Assembly (NCBI RefSeq): GCF_958450345.1
Contig: NC_088780.1
Span: forward strand, 63,263,533-63,327,532
Reading direction: 5' to 3'
Source of the DNA: Calliphora vicina
Lineage: Eukaryota; Arthropoda; Insecta; Diptera; Calliphoridae
Length of the DNA stretch: 64,000 nt
Position 1 is the first letter of the stretch. Each line of letters begins with the position of its first letter. The position numbers were made by a program, and so were the translations under genes. Positions 41,730 through 52,920 of this stretch are shown one piece after another. The notes under the pieces are model-generated. The model was not told the origin of the DNA, made no database searches, and was given only the letters and a program-made list of their open reading frames with translations.

Positions 41730-44690
41730 AGGTGGAAAGTTCAGAGTTAAGTTGGAGCCTGATGACAGAAAATTAAAAGGTAATGAAGTCCATCCAATAC
41801 ACTCCCTACGGTATTTGTTGAATCGCAGGGTAACAGTTGAGGAACCTATCAAACGTAATAATCCTGTACAATGCGGAAATTGTCAGGAATTTGGACACAC
41901 GAAGAACTACTGCAATTTACGAACTGTGTGTGTTGCATGCTGAGACCTGCATTCTTCAAGAAAGCTCTCATTAGAAAATAAGGAAACTGTGGCGGCGATC
42001 ATTCTGCTAACTATCGCGGGTGCCCAGTTTACAAAGTATTGTTGAAAAGATTAAGAGATGGAAAAAAGGGGTTAAGAGGTGAAATAGTTGAACCAGTAAA
42101 TCTGAACTGCAGTTCCTATCCGCCAATTTCTGGAGTTCACACTCCAAATAAAAATAATAAAGAGGTTCCAGTTCAGTCTGGAACCGTCTCATATGCAAGT
42201 ATTTTAAAATCTGATATTAAACAACCTAGTTTCCTCCAAAATTCGGGAGGGTTAGACAATTTATTAAATACTAACATAACCTCACTTAACCAAAACATGT
42301 CTAATTTCATGACATCCATGCAAAATACCATACAAGAGCTTTTGAGAGCCCAGAACCAAATGATACAAATACTCTTAACAAGAAAATTAGTTTTTTAAAA
42401 ATTTGTTTCTGGAACGCAAATGGCTTGAACCAGCACAAAGCTGAGGTGTCACATTTTATCAACGAAAACAATATAGATGTATTGTTAATCTCGGAGACTC
42501 ATTTAACAAATAAATATAATTTTCATATTCCAGGATTTATATTTCGGATAGGTAAGGCACACGTTGGTACTGGTATTTTAATTAGAAATAGGATCAAACA
42601 TTATACCCTAGAAAAATGTTCCAAAAACTATTTGCAAGCAACATCCATTTGCTTAGAATGTGGAGTTGGAGATTTGACTCTAAGCTTAATATATTGCCCC
42701 CCCCGATTTTCTGTGACTAAGGAACATTTTGAAGAATTTTTTAATACACTAGGAGATCGTTTCCTGGCTTGTGACGACTACAACGCTAAGCATACATATG
42801 GGTTCCAGATTAATGAATTCCAAAGGCAGACAGCTGTACAGGACTCTAGTTGATCGAAAAAATTGCTTAGATTTTATATCACCTGGTCAGCCCACTTATT
42901 GGCCTTCTGATCCTAGAAAAATACCTGATCTAATAGATTTTGCCATATCAAGGAATATAAACAGAAACTCTATTACTGCAGAAATATCATATGAACTATC
43001 TTCTGGTCATTCTCCCGTTATGCTACACTATTGCGGCCAATATCAATCGTCTAGTACGGAAGCTTCATTATTCAAGACTGATTGGTTGAAATATAGAAAA
43101 TACATCAACAGCCACATCCACACTGAATGTAACATACAGTGTGAGGAAGATATCAACGATTGTATCAGAGACTTCAAGTTTATAATCTTTTCGGCCTTGG
43201 ATAAAATGTTAAATGTGTATTTCTAATGCAGAAATTAATAGACTCCTCCTCGAAAAGAGGAGATGTAGAAGATATTTGCAACACAACAGATCCCCTGCTT
43301 CTAAGCCCTTCAGTCTGAAGAGGATCGTAGAAATCGAAACTATATTGAAAGTTTAACCAATACTAAGCACACAAATTTCTCCCTTTGGAAGGCAGCTAAG
43401 AATATTAAGCCACCGGTAGAGGGTCAAAGTCCGATAAGAAAATCTGATGGTTCCTGGGCACGTAGGGGAAAGGATAAAGCCGTAGTTTTCGCTGATCACT
43501 TAAGTAATGTGTTCCAACCAAACCCCCATCAAATAATTTTGTATTGGGGGATTTACCTGTTCGGATAGGAACAGACTCCGGACTAATCAATGTTAGTATA
43601 GAAGATGTTCAGAGGATCATAAAGGACAATCTTAAACTAAGAAAATCTCCAGGTTATGATTTAATTACACCTTCCATGATTTGAAACCTACCAGATGTGG
43701 CAATTGTTGTGCTCACAATATTATTCAATGCGATATTGTCTCTAGGAGTATTTCCGAATGATTGGAAAATCTCCCAAATTATAATGATACCCAAGCCAGG
43801 AAAGGATTTGACATTGGCATCATCCTACAGACCTATTAGCTTATTGCCTTGCTTGTCTAAACTATTTGAGAGAATAATCCAAGGGAAAATTTTAACATTC
43901 TTAAATAGTCAAAACATTATCCCAGATCATCAATTCGGATTCCGTTAACATCACGGAACAATTGAGCAAGTTAACCGCCTAACTGGAGAGATACGAAAAT
44001 CTTTCGAACTAAAAAAGTTCTGTTCGGCAATATTTCTAGATGTTGCCCAGGCTTTTGACAAGGTATGGCATAAAGGTCTAATACACAAGATTAAATGCCT
44101 ACTGCCTTCTAGTACTCACAAAATACTAGAGTCTTACTTATCGGATGACTCTGCAATTCTTAGTTCTCACGTGGACTTAAATGTAGCATCTAGAAACCTT
44201 GATAATTATCTCAAAATCAAGCCTTGAACGAAATCAAAAGCAAGCACATAACGTTTTCACTTAGGAGAGGAAATTGTCCACCAGTGACACTAAACAGTGT
44301 GAACATCCCACAATCTGACCATGTTACATGCCTTGGCATTCATTTATATAGAAGTCTTACTTGGCGTCGGCACATAGAAGCCAAGCGGCTCCACATGAAA
44401 CTAAAAGCTTCTAATTTACACTGGCTAATCCATCACCAATCGAAATTAAGCCTTAACTGCAAAGTCATCCTGTATAAGACAGTCTTAAAACCAATTTGGA
44501 CATACGGAATCCAATTATGGGGAACAGCAAGCAATACCAGTATAGATCTTATACAGAGGGCACAATCCAAAATTCTTAGAACCATGACGGGAGCTCCATG
44601 GTACATATGGTTTACGTGGTAGTTCACTACGTGCGAACAATCAAGTAGAGTCGAAGGGACCCCGTTTTGATGCAAATGCATGGTACATAA
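41730..44690 (+). pseudogene. Decayed jockey-clade retrotransposon (ORF1 end, ORF2)
   Basis: ORF1 remnant: QCGNCQEFGHTKNYCNLRTVC, a CCHC knuckle, near 41870. ORF2 endonuclease: ISETHLTNKYNFHIPGF and DYNAKHTYGF (42425-42853), then frameshifted PGQPTYWPSDPRKIPDLIDF. RT: MIPKPGKDLTLASSYRPISL and HQFGFR, a TAA at 43946-43948, FLDVAQAFDKVWHKGL, then a deletion that removes the palm up to DDSAILSS, then KSKHITFSLRRGNCPPV. It ends near GAPWYIWFTW. Many stops, shifts and two deletions; older than the element at 10238. Confidence 0.8.
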
Positions 44691-45092
44691 GAAACGAGAA
44701 CATCCACAGAGACTCGTGAACAGAATTGAGAATATATTGAAAAAGACAAGCCTTTTTCAATATTTTGTTTTCAATACTTTAGAAACAGTTGTGTATAATA
44801 AGAGTTTCTAAAGCATTGTTAAAAACGGCTTGTGAATTAACATTTTATAAATATTATTATAAATGAAATTAAGAAAAGCTTAAAACCCACTATTTATATA
44901 AGTAAGCTTATTCTCAAGTTGTATTGTAGTTTGTTGGGAACAGTGCAAGTAACTGAACACATTTATACGTTCGCGCTAACACAATCACTATGCATGTGTA
45001 AATTTACACAATTATGTTATTGCAAAAGTATGAATATGTTGAGTTTTTGCAACTGTTACTTGCATGTGTAAACGCTAGGTAAGACCACTTGA
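44691..45092. other. Spacer, no gene recognised
   Basis: AT-rich; repeated word actttagaaac/gtttctaaag near 44775 and 44805 forms a small inverted repeat. Confidence 0.35.
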
Positions 45093-45632
45093 TTAAGCAA
45101 TTGATAGAGCTTGAGGGTACTTATAATACAATTTGTTATAAATAATTCATTTACTAAAGAATTAGTTACTCATTTGAAAACCCGAATTAATGAACGACAT
45201 AAAAAAGTTTTTAATACGTCTATATTGTACTTGATTTCAGAATAATGTCCAATTAGCTAAAAAATTTTAAAGCATAGCTCCAAAACGGAAACTAAAGAGT
45301 TTGCTAGTCAATTGTTTTGTAGATTGTTCGGGAGGGAATCTGATCAGAATATTTCTGATGAAAATTTAATGATGGACTTTGTTTTCGAATGTTTTTTTAT
45401 AAATTATCAATACTTGAATTGTTAACTTTAACGTTATTTTTTGTTTTTCTTTAACAATAAAATATTAAAAAAGCAACATCAAGACTTCATTCTTTACTTT
45501 TATTCGAATAATTCGATTATTTATAAACGTGTGATCGAATTATTCGAACAAATTAAAATCTCTTATTCGAATTATTCGTTTTATTTGAACAAATGAAAAA
45601 TCGAATAATTTGAATGAATACCCTAATATTTA
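45093..45632 (+). pseudogene. hAT-like transposase remnant, inverted copy of 16045-16525
   Basis: The plus strand reads with breaks ELVTHLKTRINERHKKVF, SILYLIS, HSSKTETKEFASQLFCRLFG, then ends in TTCGAATAA-rich DNA and cattcaaattattcgat-type end with aataccctaa at 45620-45630. It matches the other copy in the opposite orientation, with small indels. The KTRI...R...FN and SKTET...LFG pattern is like hAT C-termini; not certain. Confidence 0.45.
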
Positions 45633-46059
45633 CCAACTATCCATCTTTTTCAATATATTTGCCATATTTTCAAAATAAGTTCTTCGATTATTCCTTTATT
45701 TTTATTTATTTACCTAATGCAAAAATGTCCGGCTGCCCGTCCTTGCCCCATTTTATGCTAGATGTAAAATTTAAAAAAAAGACGTGGTTCCAAAAATGTG
45801 TTGCATGCATTTTTGGGCAAAAAAAGTTTAAATCTTTTCTGGAATAAAAAGCAAACATAAAAAATCAAAAATTTTAATAAAATATTTTAATTTAATTCCC
45901 AAAAAATTGATTTTTCCGCAAATTTCAACATTGCTAACCCATAAGTAGTTACCTAAAAAGCGTATAACACTTTTCAAACACTCATTTCATAGGTTGATCA
46001 ATAAACTATCATATACCTTTTACATTTTTTGATTATCTCATTTGGTTCAAAAGTTATGA

Positions 46060-46500
46060 TTTTTGCAACGCGTGAGTTTAACCGGTTTAACCGAAAAAGT
46101 GTGTTTTTGGAAAAACCGGTTTTGATTATTGTCTTTTAAAAAAATTGGTTTAGCGGTTTCGGTTTTTGTTTTCAAAAAAACCGGTTAACCGGTTTATATT
46201 AAATTTTTATTTTAATGGAAATTTAGCATTTTTGTAATCTTTATGTAATTATTTTATATCTTTTACGAAATGTTGTCAAATGCTACAATTTTCTATAAAA
46301 TAAATCAAAATTTTTAAAAATGATATCAAAGATTTTCATAAATATGTTTGAATGAGCTTTAGAAAATATATTTCATTAGAACCGGTTAACCGTCTTACAA
46401 AAACCGGTTTGTCAAAAAACCGAAAAGTTAAATAAACCGAAACCGATGGAGTTTACAATGATGAAAAAACCGGTTGACCGGTTTTCGGTTTTGGATACTC
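46060..46500. mobile_element. Candidate MITE rich in accggtt words
   Basis: The block between about 46070 and 46500 has many aaccggttaaccggtt-type inverted words, clustered at both ends, and closes with ggttttggatactcta, like hAT ends of the TAGAGTATCC type. Exact left end and duplication not found. Confidence 0.4.
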
Positions 46501-46625
46501 TAATTTCATACAAACAACACACGAAATATTTTTCTCTGCTAACAGGTTATGGGCCCAGATCCATAACTTTGAAAGAGTATTCATTTCGTTATAATCATTG
46601 ATTCAGAAGCATATTGTTGGTACAA

Positions 46626-47520
46626 ATGGAGGACTTCAAGATCTCTAAGCTAGAAGGTTCGGAAGGCTGGACTTTGTGGAAATTCCAGATAAAGGTTGTG
46701 CTAGTAAGCTTTGGGAAATAGTAAGCGGATTTACAAAGAAGCCTGAACAAGATATTTCTGAGATAAATAAATGGCATTCCTTGAATTTCTTGGTTGTGTC
46801 TATGGGTGAGGAACCAAGGCTTCATGTTATGAATTGTGATTCGTCGGCAGATATGTGGTCAGCTCTGGAAAACGTATACGAGCAGAAATCTGAAACTTCT
46901 ATACATTTACTGCAGCAGCAATTTTTCCAATACGAAAAAGCATCAGAAGATTCGATATCTGTACATTTTTTAAAATTGCAAAAGTTGGCAAAGCAATTAG
47001 AGGATCTTGGTGATAAAATTAGGGATAATATGCTAATAACGAAGATTCTGATAACCCTGATAAATGAATACAAACACTTCTTTTCTTCGGAAGCCACTGA
47101 AAAGGGACAGAAAACATTGAAGAATTTGACGTCGAGATTGTGTATGGAAGAATCAAGATTGGGTATTCAACCGTTAAAATCTGAAGCCTTTGTAGCAAAA
47201 CGTGGCAATAAAAAGTACAGTAGCAGTCAACGAAATCAAGAAAACAAGAATTCCAAAGGTATTGGGAGCGTGATTGTCCCAATAGAAATCGCAAAAACAG
47301 TGGTGAAGCATTTATTGGTGGACGTTTATTTATTCCGAAGAAAATACATGGTTTGCGGATTCTGGAGCAAGTGAACATATGTCGTACAAGAAAGAGTGGT
47401 TCCAGAATTATGTTGAATTTGAAAGCCCTGAGAGTATTCGAGTCGGAAATGGAGACATTATACCAGCGGTTGGTAAAGGTGATATTTATGTTAAAGCATA
47501 TCGAGCTCTTTTCGCAAAAT
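46626..47520 (+). pseudogene. copia-type retrotransposon: gag and protease part
   Basis: The ATG at 46626 opens MEDFKISKLEGSEGWTLWKF, the usual copia gag start. After a small shift the main frame (to 47374) carries the UBN2-type gag region (NKWHSLNFLVVSMGEEPRL, DMWSALENVYEQKS). In another frame at about 47345-47500 is the protease: ADSGASEHM with the catalytic Asp, and IRVGNGDIIPAVGKGD. No left LTR was recognised. The rest of the element resumes near 52915. Confidence 0.78.
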
Positions 47521-49320
47521 GGACGTAAGCGACATGATATTAGATTTTCGTTTTTTTATGGAAATCGATAATTTGGGTCTATTAGCATCATTCCTGAATA
47601 TTTCGTAACTATAGATGCAATTGTTTCAATTTTACGAGAAAAAGAAAAAAGACGTAAGTACACATTTATTTTCTATTTATGAATTTTGTAATAGCAATGT
47701 GTCGCACTCATAAAAAAAATTGAGTAATCCGTACTTAAATCAATCCGGAGCGGTGTCAATAGTAGGGTAAGTACGGATTTTCTTAAACCGAGTACATAAT
47801 ACTTGATTCAAGTACAGATTCATCAAGACCAAAAATCTTAATTTTAGCTCTCTCTAAGTACGGCCGAGATTGAATTAATCTTAAAATGAGCTTGATTCAA
47901 GAATTCTAAACTTGTTTTAAGCACGAATTCATACTTGATATAATCCAAAAATCGGATTGATTTAAGAATGTCTGAGATTGAATTAATCGCAAAATGAGCT
48001 TATTTCAAGAATTCTGAACTAGATTTAAGCACGAATTCGTACTTGATATAATCCAAAAATAGGATTGATTTAAGCTCGAATTCGTACTTGATGTAAGCCA
48101 AACTAAGATTGATTTAAGAAAAACACATTATTTTTTATTTTTAATAAGTTTTATTTTGTTTTGTTTTAAAAATTTAATATTTAATAATACATACTAACAA
48201 TATGAGATAAAAAAAATTTACAATTTAACAATTTTAAAGCTCCTTTGCCACGGAAGTCATCTTCTTCAATTAGCCAGTTGCCACCTTTGGATTGTGTCGT
48301 CATCGACGACAAACTATAGAATAAGATTAAGATTTATTAAATTATATTTGCAAAAATCAGTATTATTAAATGCTTACCTGTATTTTTTCCACTTAAAAGC
48401 TTCTTCCCAAATTCGATTCGAAGACCAAGAGGAGGTATTGCTTCCTTAATGTTTTCACCTTTCATATATTGCAAGCTGTTGTATGTTACCTAAGAATGTA
48501 CAAACAAATGATATAATATAAAAATTGTTTATAAATTCATTTATAATATTAACTATACAATATTAGAGATTTACCCCCATATTCATAAACAATTTTCAAA
48601 GGTTTATAAAACAATATTTCCATCAACAGTCGTTTTATAAACCATTAATAAATTTAAAAATTATTTATTAATATGAGGATAAATCATTAATATCGTATAG
48701 TTATTTTTATATTTTTTCTAAGTGACTGTACTTGTATTTTTGCAATAAGAAACATATTTTTCATTTGTGGTACAAAAATACCATCAGTTCATGGACAAAA
48801 AACAGTTATTTATACTAATACACAGAACGGCGCTAGCAACAAATTGTGTACATGTAAATACATATATATAGGTGTTTGTGTGCCTATAATATAGACACAC
48901 AAACATCAAGCACGAGAATTCTTGAACTAAGAACAAAATTCTTATATTATTTGTTTACAAGTGCACATTTTGTTGTTTGCGTCTTAAAAAATCTGTTTCT
49001 AAACGATATGCGCAACTATGTATGTGTGTGTTAGTTCAAATGAAAAAAATATTTCTTATTGAAAAAATTTATACGTACATAACACGTTGTACCGTTATTT
49101 TGTTTTTTAAGAATTTGTTGCAAATTCAACAGTCTATTTATAAAACATAATATAAGTAGTAAGCCAAAAGAAAACATGTAAAAATAAACTTATCCAAAGT
49201 TTTCGATTGACTTGCTGTATTCTGTTTTATAAATAAATCACAATCATAAATAAATTATAGACCTACCTTTTAAATACCCATAAATACTGTGCTGATGAAA
49301 CTCCTCTTCTTTGTCCGGAA

Positions 49321-51638
49321 TAGACTTGCCACCTTTTGAAATTTCCAAAACGGGACACCACTAAATGATCAGAGAACGATGGAAAAAACATGGAAAATGA
49401 CCTAGCGTGGGTTATAGGACTTGCTGTACATTACAAATTGTGTCAACAAATTTCAGAAACACCTTCAAATTCAGAAGTTATTCTGAAAAAACCGTTTACA
49501 GTGATGTTTTTCAACTTATCGATCTGTAACTCAGTCAGTTTTTGTTCAATTTTTATTTTTTTTAACATTTTGGGAAAGAAAACTTATTACACTTCAAAAT
49601 GACATGCATTTATTGATACATTTGTAAGTTATAAGTGAAAGCTTATAAAAATTTATATCAATGTATAAAGAAAAGTTCTTAATAAAACATGGTTTTAATT
49701 TTTCAAATCGGATGAAAACTGTAAAAGTTATTCAACTTTTCATTAATACCTTTTTGAGTATTTTCTCCCCCAGCGCATATAAATGTAAAAATAACTTTTT
49801 TCGAAAAAGTTAAATAACTTTTGCAAATATATAAACCGATTTTAATAAGTAATTGTCTATATAAATCTGTCTTTAAAGCACTGTGCAAAAAAAATTTGGT
49901 TTTCATAGAAAATAAAATTAAAATAACTATTGTTGAATTTGAAAAATTACGAAAAAAAATAAAATAAAAAATTTAACTTTTTTAATAACTTAAACAATTT
50001 CTTAGATTATTTTTTAAAATTTTGAAATCGGTTTTAAAATGTCTGAGTTAGAGGTATTGAAGTACTACCTACCCTAAAACACTTGTATCAAAATAACTCA
50101 AAATTTTGAGGGTGTTCAAAATCTTTGAAAACGGTTTTAGCATTTCCTCACCTAGGCATACAACCTCCATTAGGTCGCTTTTCAAGTTCTGACAAAAAGT
50201 GTTATTTTGAAGCAGTGTTATTATCCTATTTTATTTATTAAAATCAACAATAACACATTAATTTTAATTGTGTGAAATCTGGAGAACTATTACTGTGAAA
50301 GTCTTTGAACTTTATACAGGAGTAAATAGTTATTTTCGAATATCTGGAGAACTATAATATCACCCTTACTATTCTACATTTTTTGGGTGAAAATGTTATT
50401 GTGTTAGTGGGCGTGGCATCTCTCATACAAAGTAAATAGTTAATTTCGAATATCTGGAGTACTATAATTGTGAAGTATTTAAACTTTGTATGAATCAAAT
50501 TCTTGTCACTATACGGAGTTTAGCTGAAAATTGGCGAGACTGAATTTTTTAAAGTAAATAGTTTTTTTCAAATATCTGGAGTACTATATTTGTGAAATTC
50601 TTCAAACTTTATATGAATCAATTTCATATCACGACATGAAGTTTAACCAAATTGGGTAGAATCGGAACAAGGTTTAAGTCACCTACCACACAAAGGAAAA
50701 TAAATATTTTCAGAACTATAATTGCGAGATTCCTCAAACTTGTTTGATAGCCCACTTATCATTTTACATAGTTTGGCTGTAAAATGGTCGGGATTGGATT
50801 AGTGGGAGTGACACCTCCCATACAAAGTATATAGTTAATTTCGAATATCTGGAGTACTATAATTGTAATGTATTTAAATTTTGTATGAATCAAATTCTTA
50901 TCACTGTACAGAGTTTAGCTAAAATGGTCTAGATCGGAACAGTGGGTGTGAAACTTTCCATTCAAAGTACATAGTAAATTTTGAATATCTGTATAATTAA
51001 AATTGCGAGATTCTTCAAACTTTGTCTGAAAATTTATTTTTTATAATTTTACCTAATTTGTTTCACCTCATTAAAAAAATAGTTTATAAAATCTTTAAAA
51101 TTTTTTTATTTTACTACGTAGGAGTAACGAAGCGCAGCGGGTTATTTAATAAAGTTTACCTATTTCAGTCCATAATTTAAAATTTACATTTTTAATCGCT
51201 TTTATCAGCTTTTTTATTATTATTTGAAGTAATAAATTCAACAAACTCAGTCCATTTCAATGGACCAACAACTCACCTTTAACTAAAGGTACAAGCATCC
51301 TAGAGCGAGTATCGTGCCATTTATTTTTCATGAAAGTTAAATAATGTTTACTAATGAGTTTATTGAAACTCATAGAAGTTAATGCACTAAGTACCTATGT
51401 ATATTGTTAAATAGTGATATTCAGTTTTTAGAAAATACTATATTTCAGAAAATAAAGCATCCTTGTTTATCGGTATTTCCAATTTTTGATATTTTTATAT
51501 TTTTTGTGGTAATTAATGAAAAAGTTATGTTTTTTTAAACGGGGCAAATGGCGTCCCGTTCAGAGAATCGCCGGGACACGGGACATTCGACTCTAAAACT
51601 GGTCTGTCCCGTCGAAAACGGGACGGTTGGCAAGTCTA
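49321..51638. mobile_element. hAT-type element, 2318 bp, with exact 8-bp duplication
   Basis: Flanked by GTCCGGAA at 49313-49320 and 51639-51646. Inverted ends tagacttgccacc and tagacttgccaacc are each followed within 30 bases by gggac words. No transposase is evident, so it is non-autonomous. The interior includes AT-rich DNA and a tandem-repeat block (50260-51010). It interrupts the first exon of the SAM-like gene. Confidence 0.85.
50260..51010. repeat. Imperfect tandem repeats inside the hAT element
   Basis: Units of about 115-170 bp share gaatatctggag(t/a)actata, cttcaaactttgtatgaatc, cggagtttagct and gtgggcgtggcacctc words. Related cgtggcacctcccat words recur at 62350-62650. Confidence 0.6.
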
Positions 51639-52716
51639 GTCCGGAACCACTTCTGCCTCACTCATAATTTTTTCACACAACACAAAAAAACACAAAATAC
51701 CGAAAACAATAGAGAACAACACGGAACAACACGGAACACGGAGCTCACAAAACAGACTGATGAAATTGCTTGTTTATTCATGTAACTAACCGACAGCGCG
51801 AGTAGAAACTTACTTTGAGAGCAGCTCAGAGAGTAAATTTTATACCGCTCTTTTTCTATTATGGATCAATATAAGAATTTTTTTCTTATTTCAAGTTATC
51901 TTACTCTTAATTTGAAGTTTAAGAATTAACTACTTGATTTAACTTCTCACTTGTACTTAAAACAAGATTTTCTTACTTAATTCAAGAATTTCGTTCTTGT
52001 TTTAAGAACATTTCCGCTTGATTTTTTTAATCAATCCCGTTTATACTTATTCTAAGTACAAATGAGTATGAATCGTACTTAAATTTTTAAGTACAATTCT
52101 GGCTAAATTTGAGTAAAATAAACTTAAATTTAGAAGTGCTTTTTTCTTTCTGTGCGGTTAGTCTAAATTTTCTTATAAAATATATGAAATTTAAAAGAAA
52201 ATTTTGAACATATTAATGTTTTAAATGTGTTTATACATAAAATGTCCAATACCTTAATATATTTGTTTATAAATTGAATTGATTATCACTATACCATTGT
52301 AAATTATGTGGTGTAATTTGTAATTTCATAATGAATTTTTAAATCTTAGATATGACAATAATATAAACGATGCATTGCCTGAAACTGACCAAGAAGATGT
52401 TATTTAACTTTTAATTATTTTTCCATTAAGCTTTAAATGTTACTTAAATTTTTTTGTTTGCTTGCTTATGTATTAACTTAATTAAAACTTAGGATGTATT
52501 ACACTTAAATTTTATCTTTTTTAAAAAAAAATTTTGTCGTAACCGACATAATTTTATTAATATTATAAAATGTGTAACGAGAAAAAAGACGTAAGCAACA
52601 AAAAAATCGGATATAGTTTATATATGAAATTGAAACAAGCTGCATCCTATATCTCAGATATAATAATACTCATTAACGGAGTTTTAAAGAAATACCATGG
52701 CCTACTCCAAATATAT

Positions 52717-52920
52717 TTAAAAAACATGGTCTCCTGTAAAATTTAGCTTTTGGCGGTTACGTCTCTCATGCGAAAACGGCTCGATATGATGGTAAGGTCT
52801 GTCATTAAAATTTCCTGTCAAATGTATTATATGTTCGAAACATAAAACTAAATCGTTTTTCAACAAATGCATGTTTGGACAAGGGATATACTCTAGAAGC
52901 AAACGGACATGAATGGCCAA
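52717..52920 (-). other. Unrecognised 67-codon frame at the copia breakpoint
   Basis: The minus frame reads MAIHVRLLLEYIPCPNMHLL and later HHIEPFSHERRNRQKLN. It is more protein-like in composition than nearby AT-rich frames but matches no family I know and lies opposite the copia frame. It may be a transposon remnant. Confidence 0.25.

Larger units (their letters stand above)
48200..51665 (-). pseudogene. Candidate SAM-like gene, exon 1 split by a hAT element
   Basis: Removing the hAT element and one target copy rejoins exon 1: MSEAEVVPDKEEEFHQHSIY then GYLKG, from ATG at 51663-51665 to donor AAAG|GTAGGT at 49267. Exon 2 is 48378-48489 (acceptor attcttag, donor ACAG|GTAAGC): YNSLQYMKGENIKEAIPPLG then LRIEFGKKLLSGKNT, like the last helices of a SAM domain. 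Exon 3 may start at about 48315 after tattctatag. The exon 1 donor phase does not fit the open frame of exon 2, so either the gene has decayed by an indel or a boundary is wrong. Function unknown. Confidence 0.4.
47690..52160 (-). mobile_element. Unassigned element carrying a spliced SAM-like gene
   Basis: Both sides hold degenerate repeats of ttgatttaag, aagtac and aagcacgaattc words (47730-48130 and 51880-52160) that look like inverted arms. The left arm has two direct units of about 105 bp. Between them lie a promoter-like stretch, a candidate three-exon gene on the minus strand (48200-51665) and a hAT insertion (49321-51638). The block sits between the protease and integrase parts of the copia element. 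The word gaaaaaagacgtaag at 47641 and 52584 may be its target duplication, but the same word belongs to another repeat, so that is weak. Confidence 0.5.

Noticed and set aside
47637..52600. gaaaaaagacgtaag as a firm target duplication of the SAM-like element
   Set aside because: The same word occurs in the MITE-type repeat at 4795 and 30910, so its presence on both sides may be unrelated.
52717..52920. Minus frame near the copia breakpoint as a host exon
   Set aside because: No splice sites in consistent phase and no known motif; kept only as an unrecognised frame.
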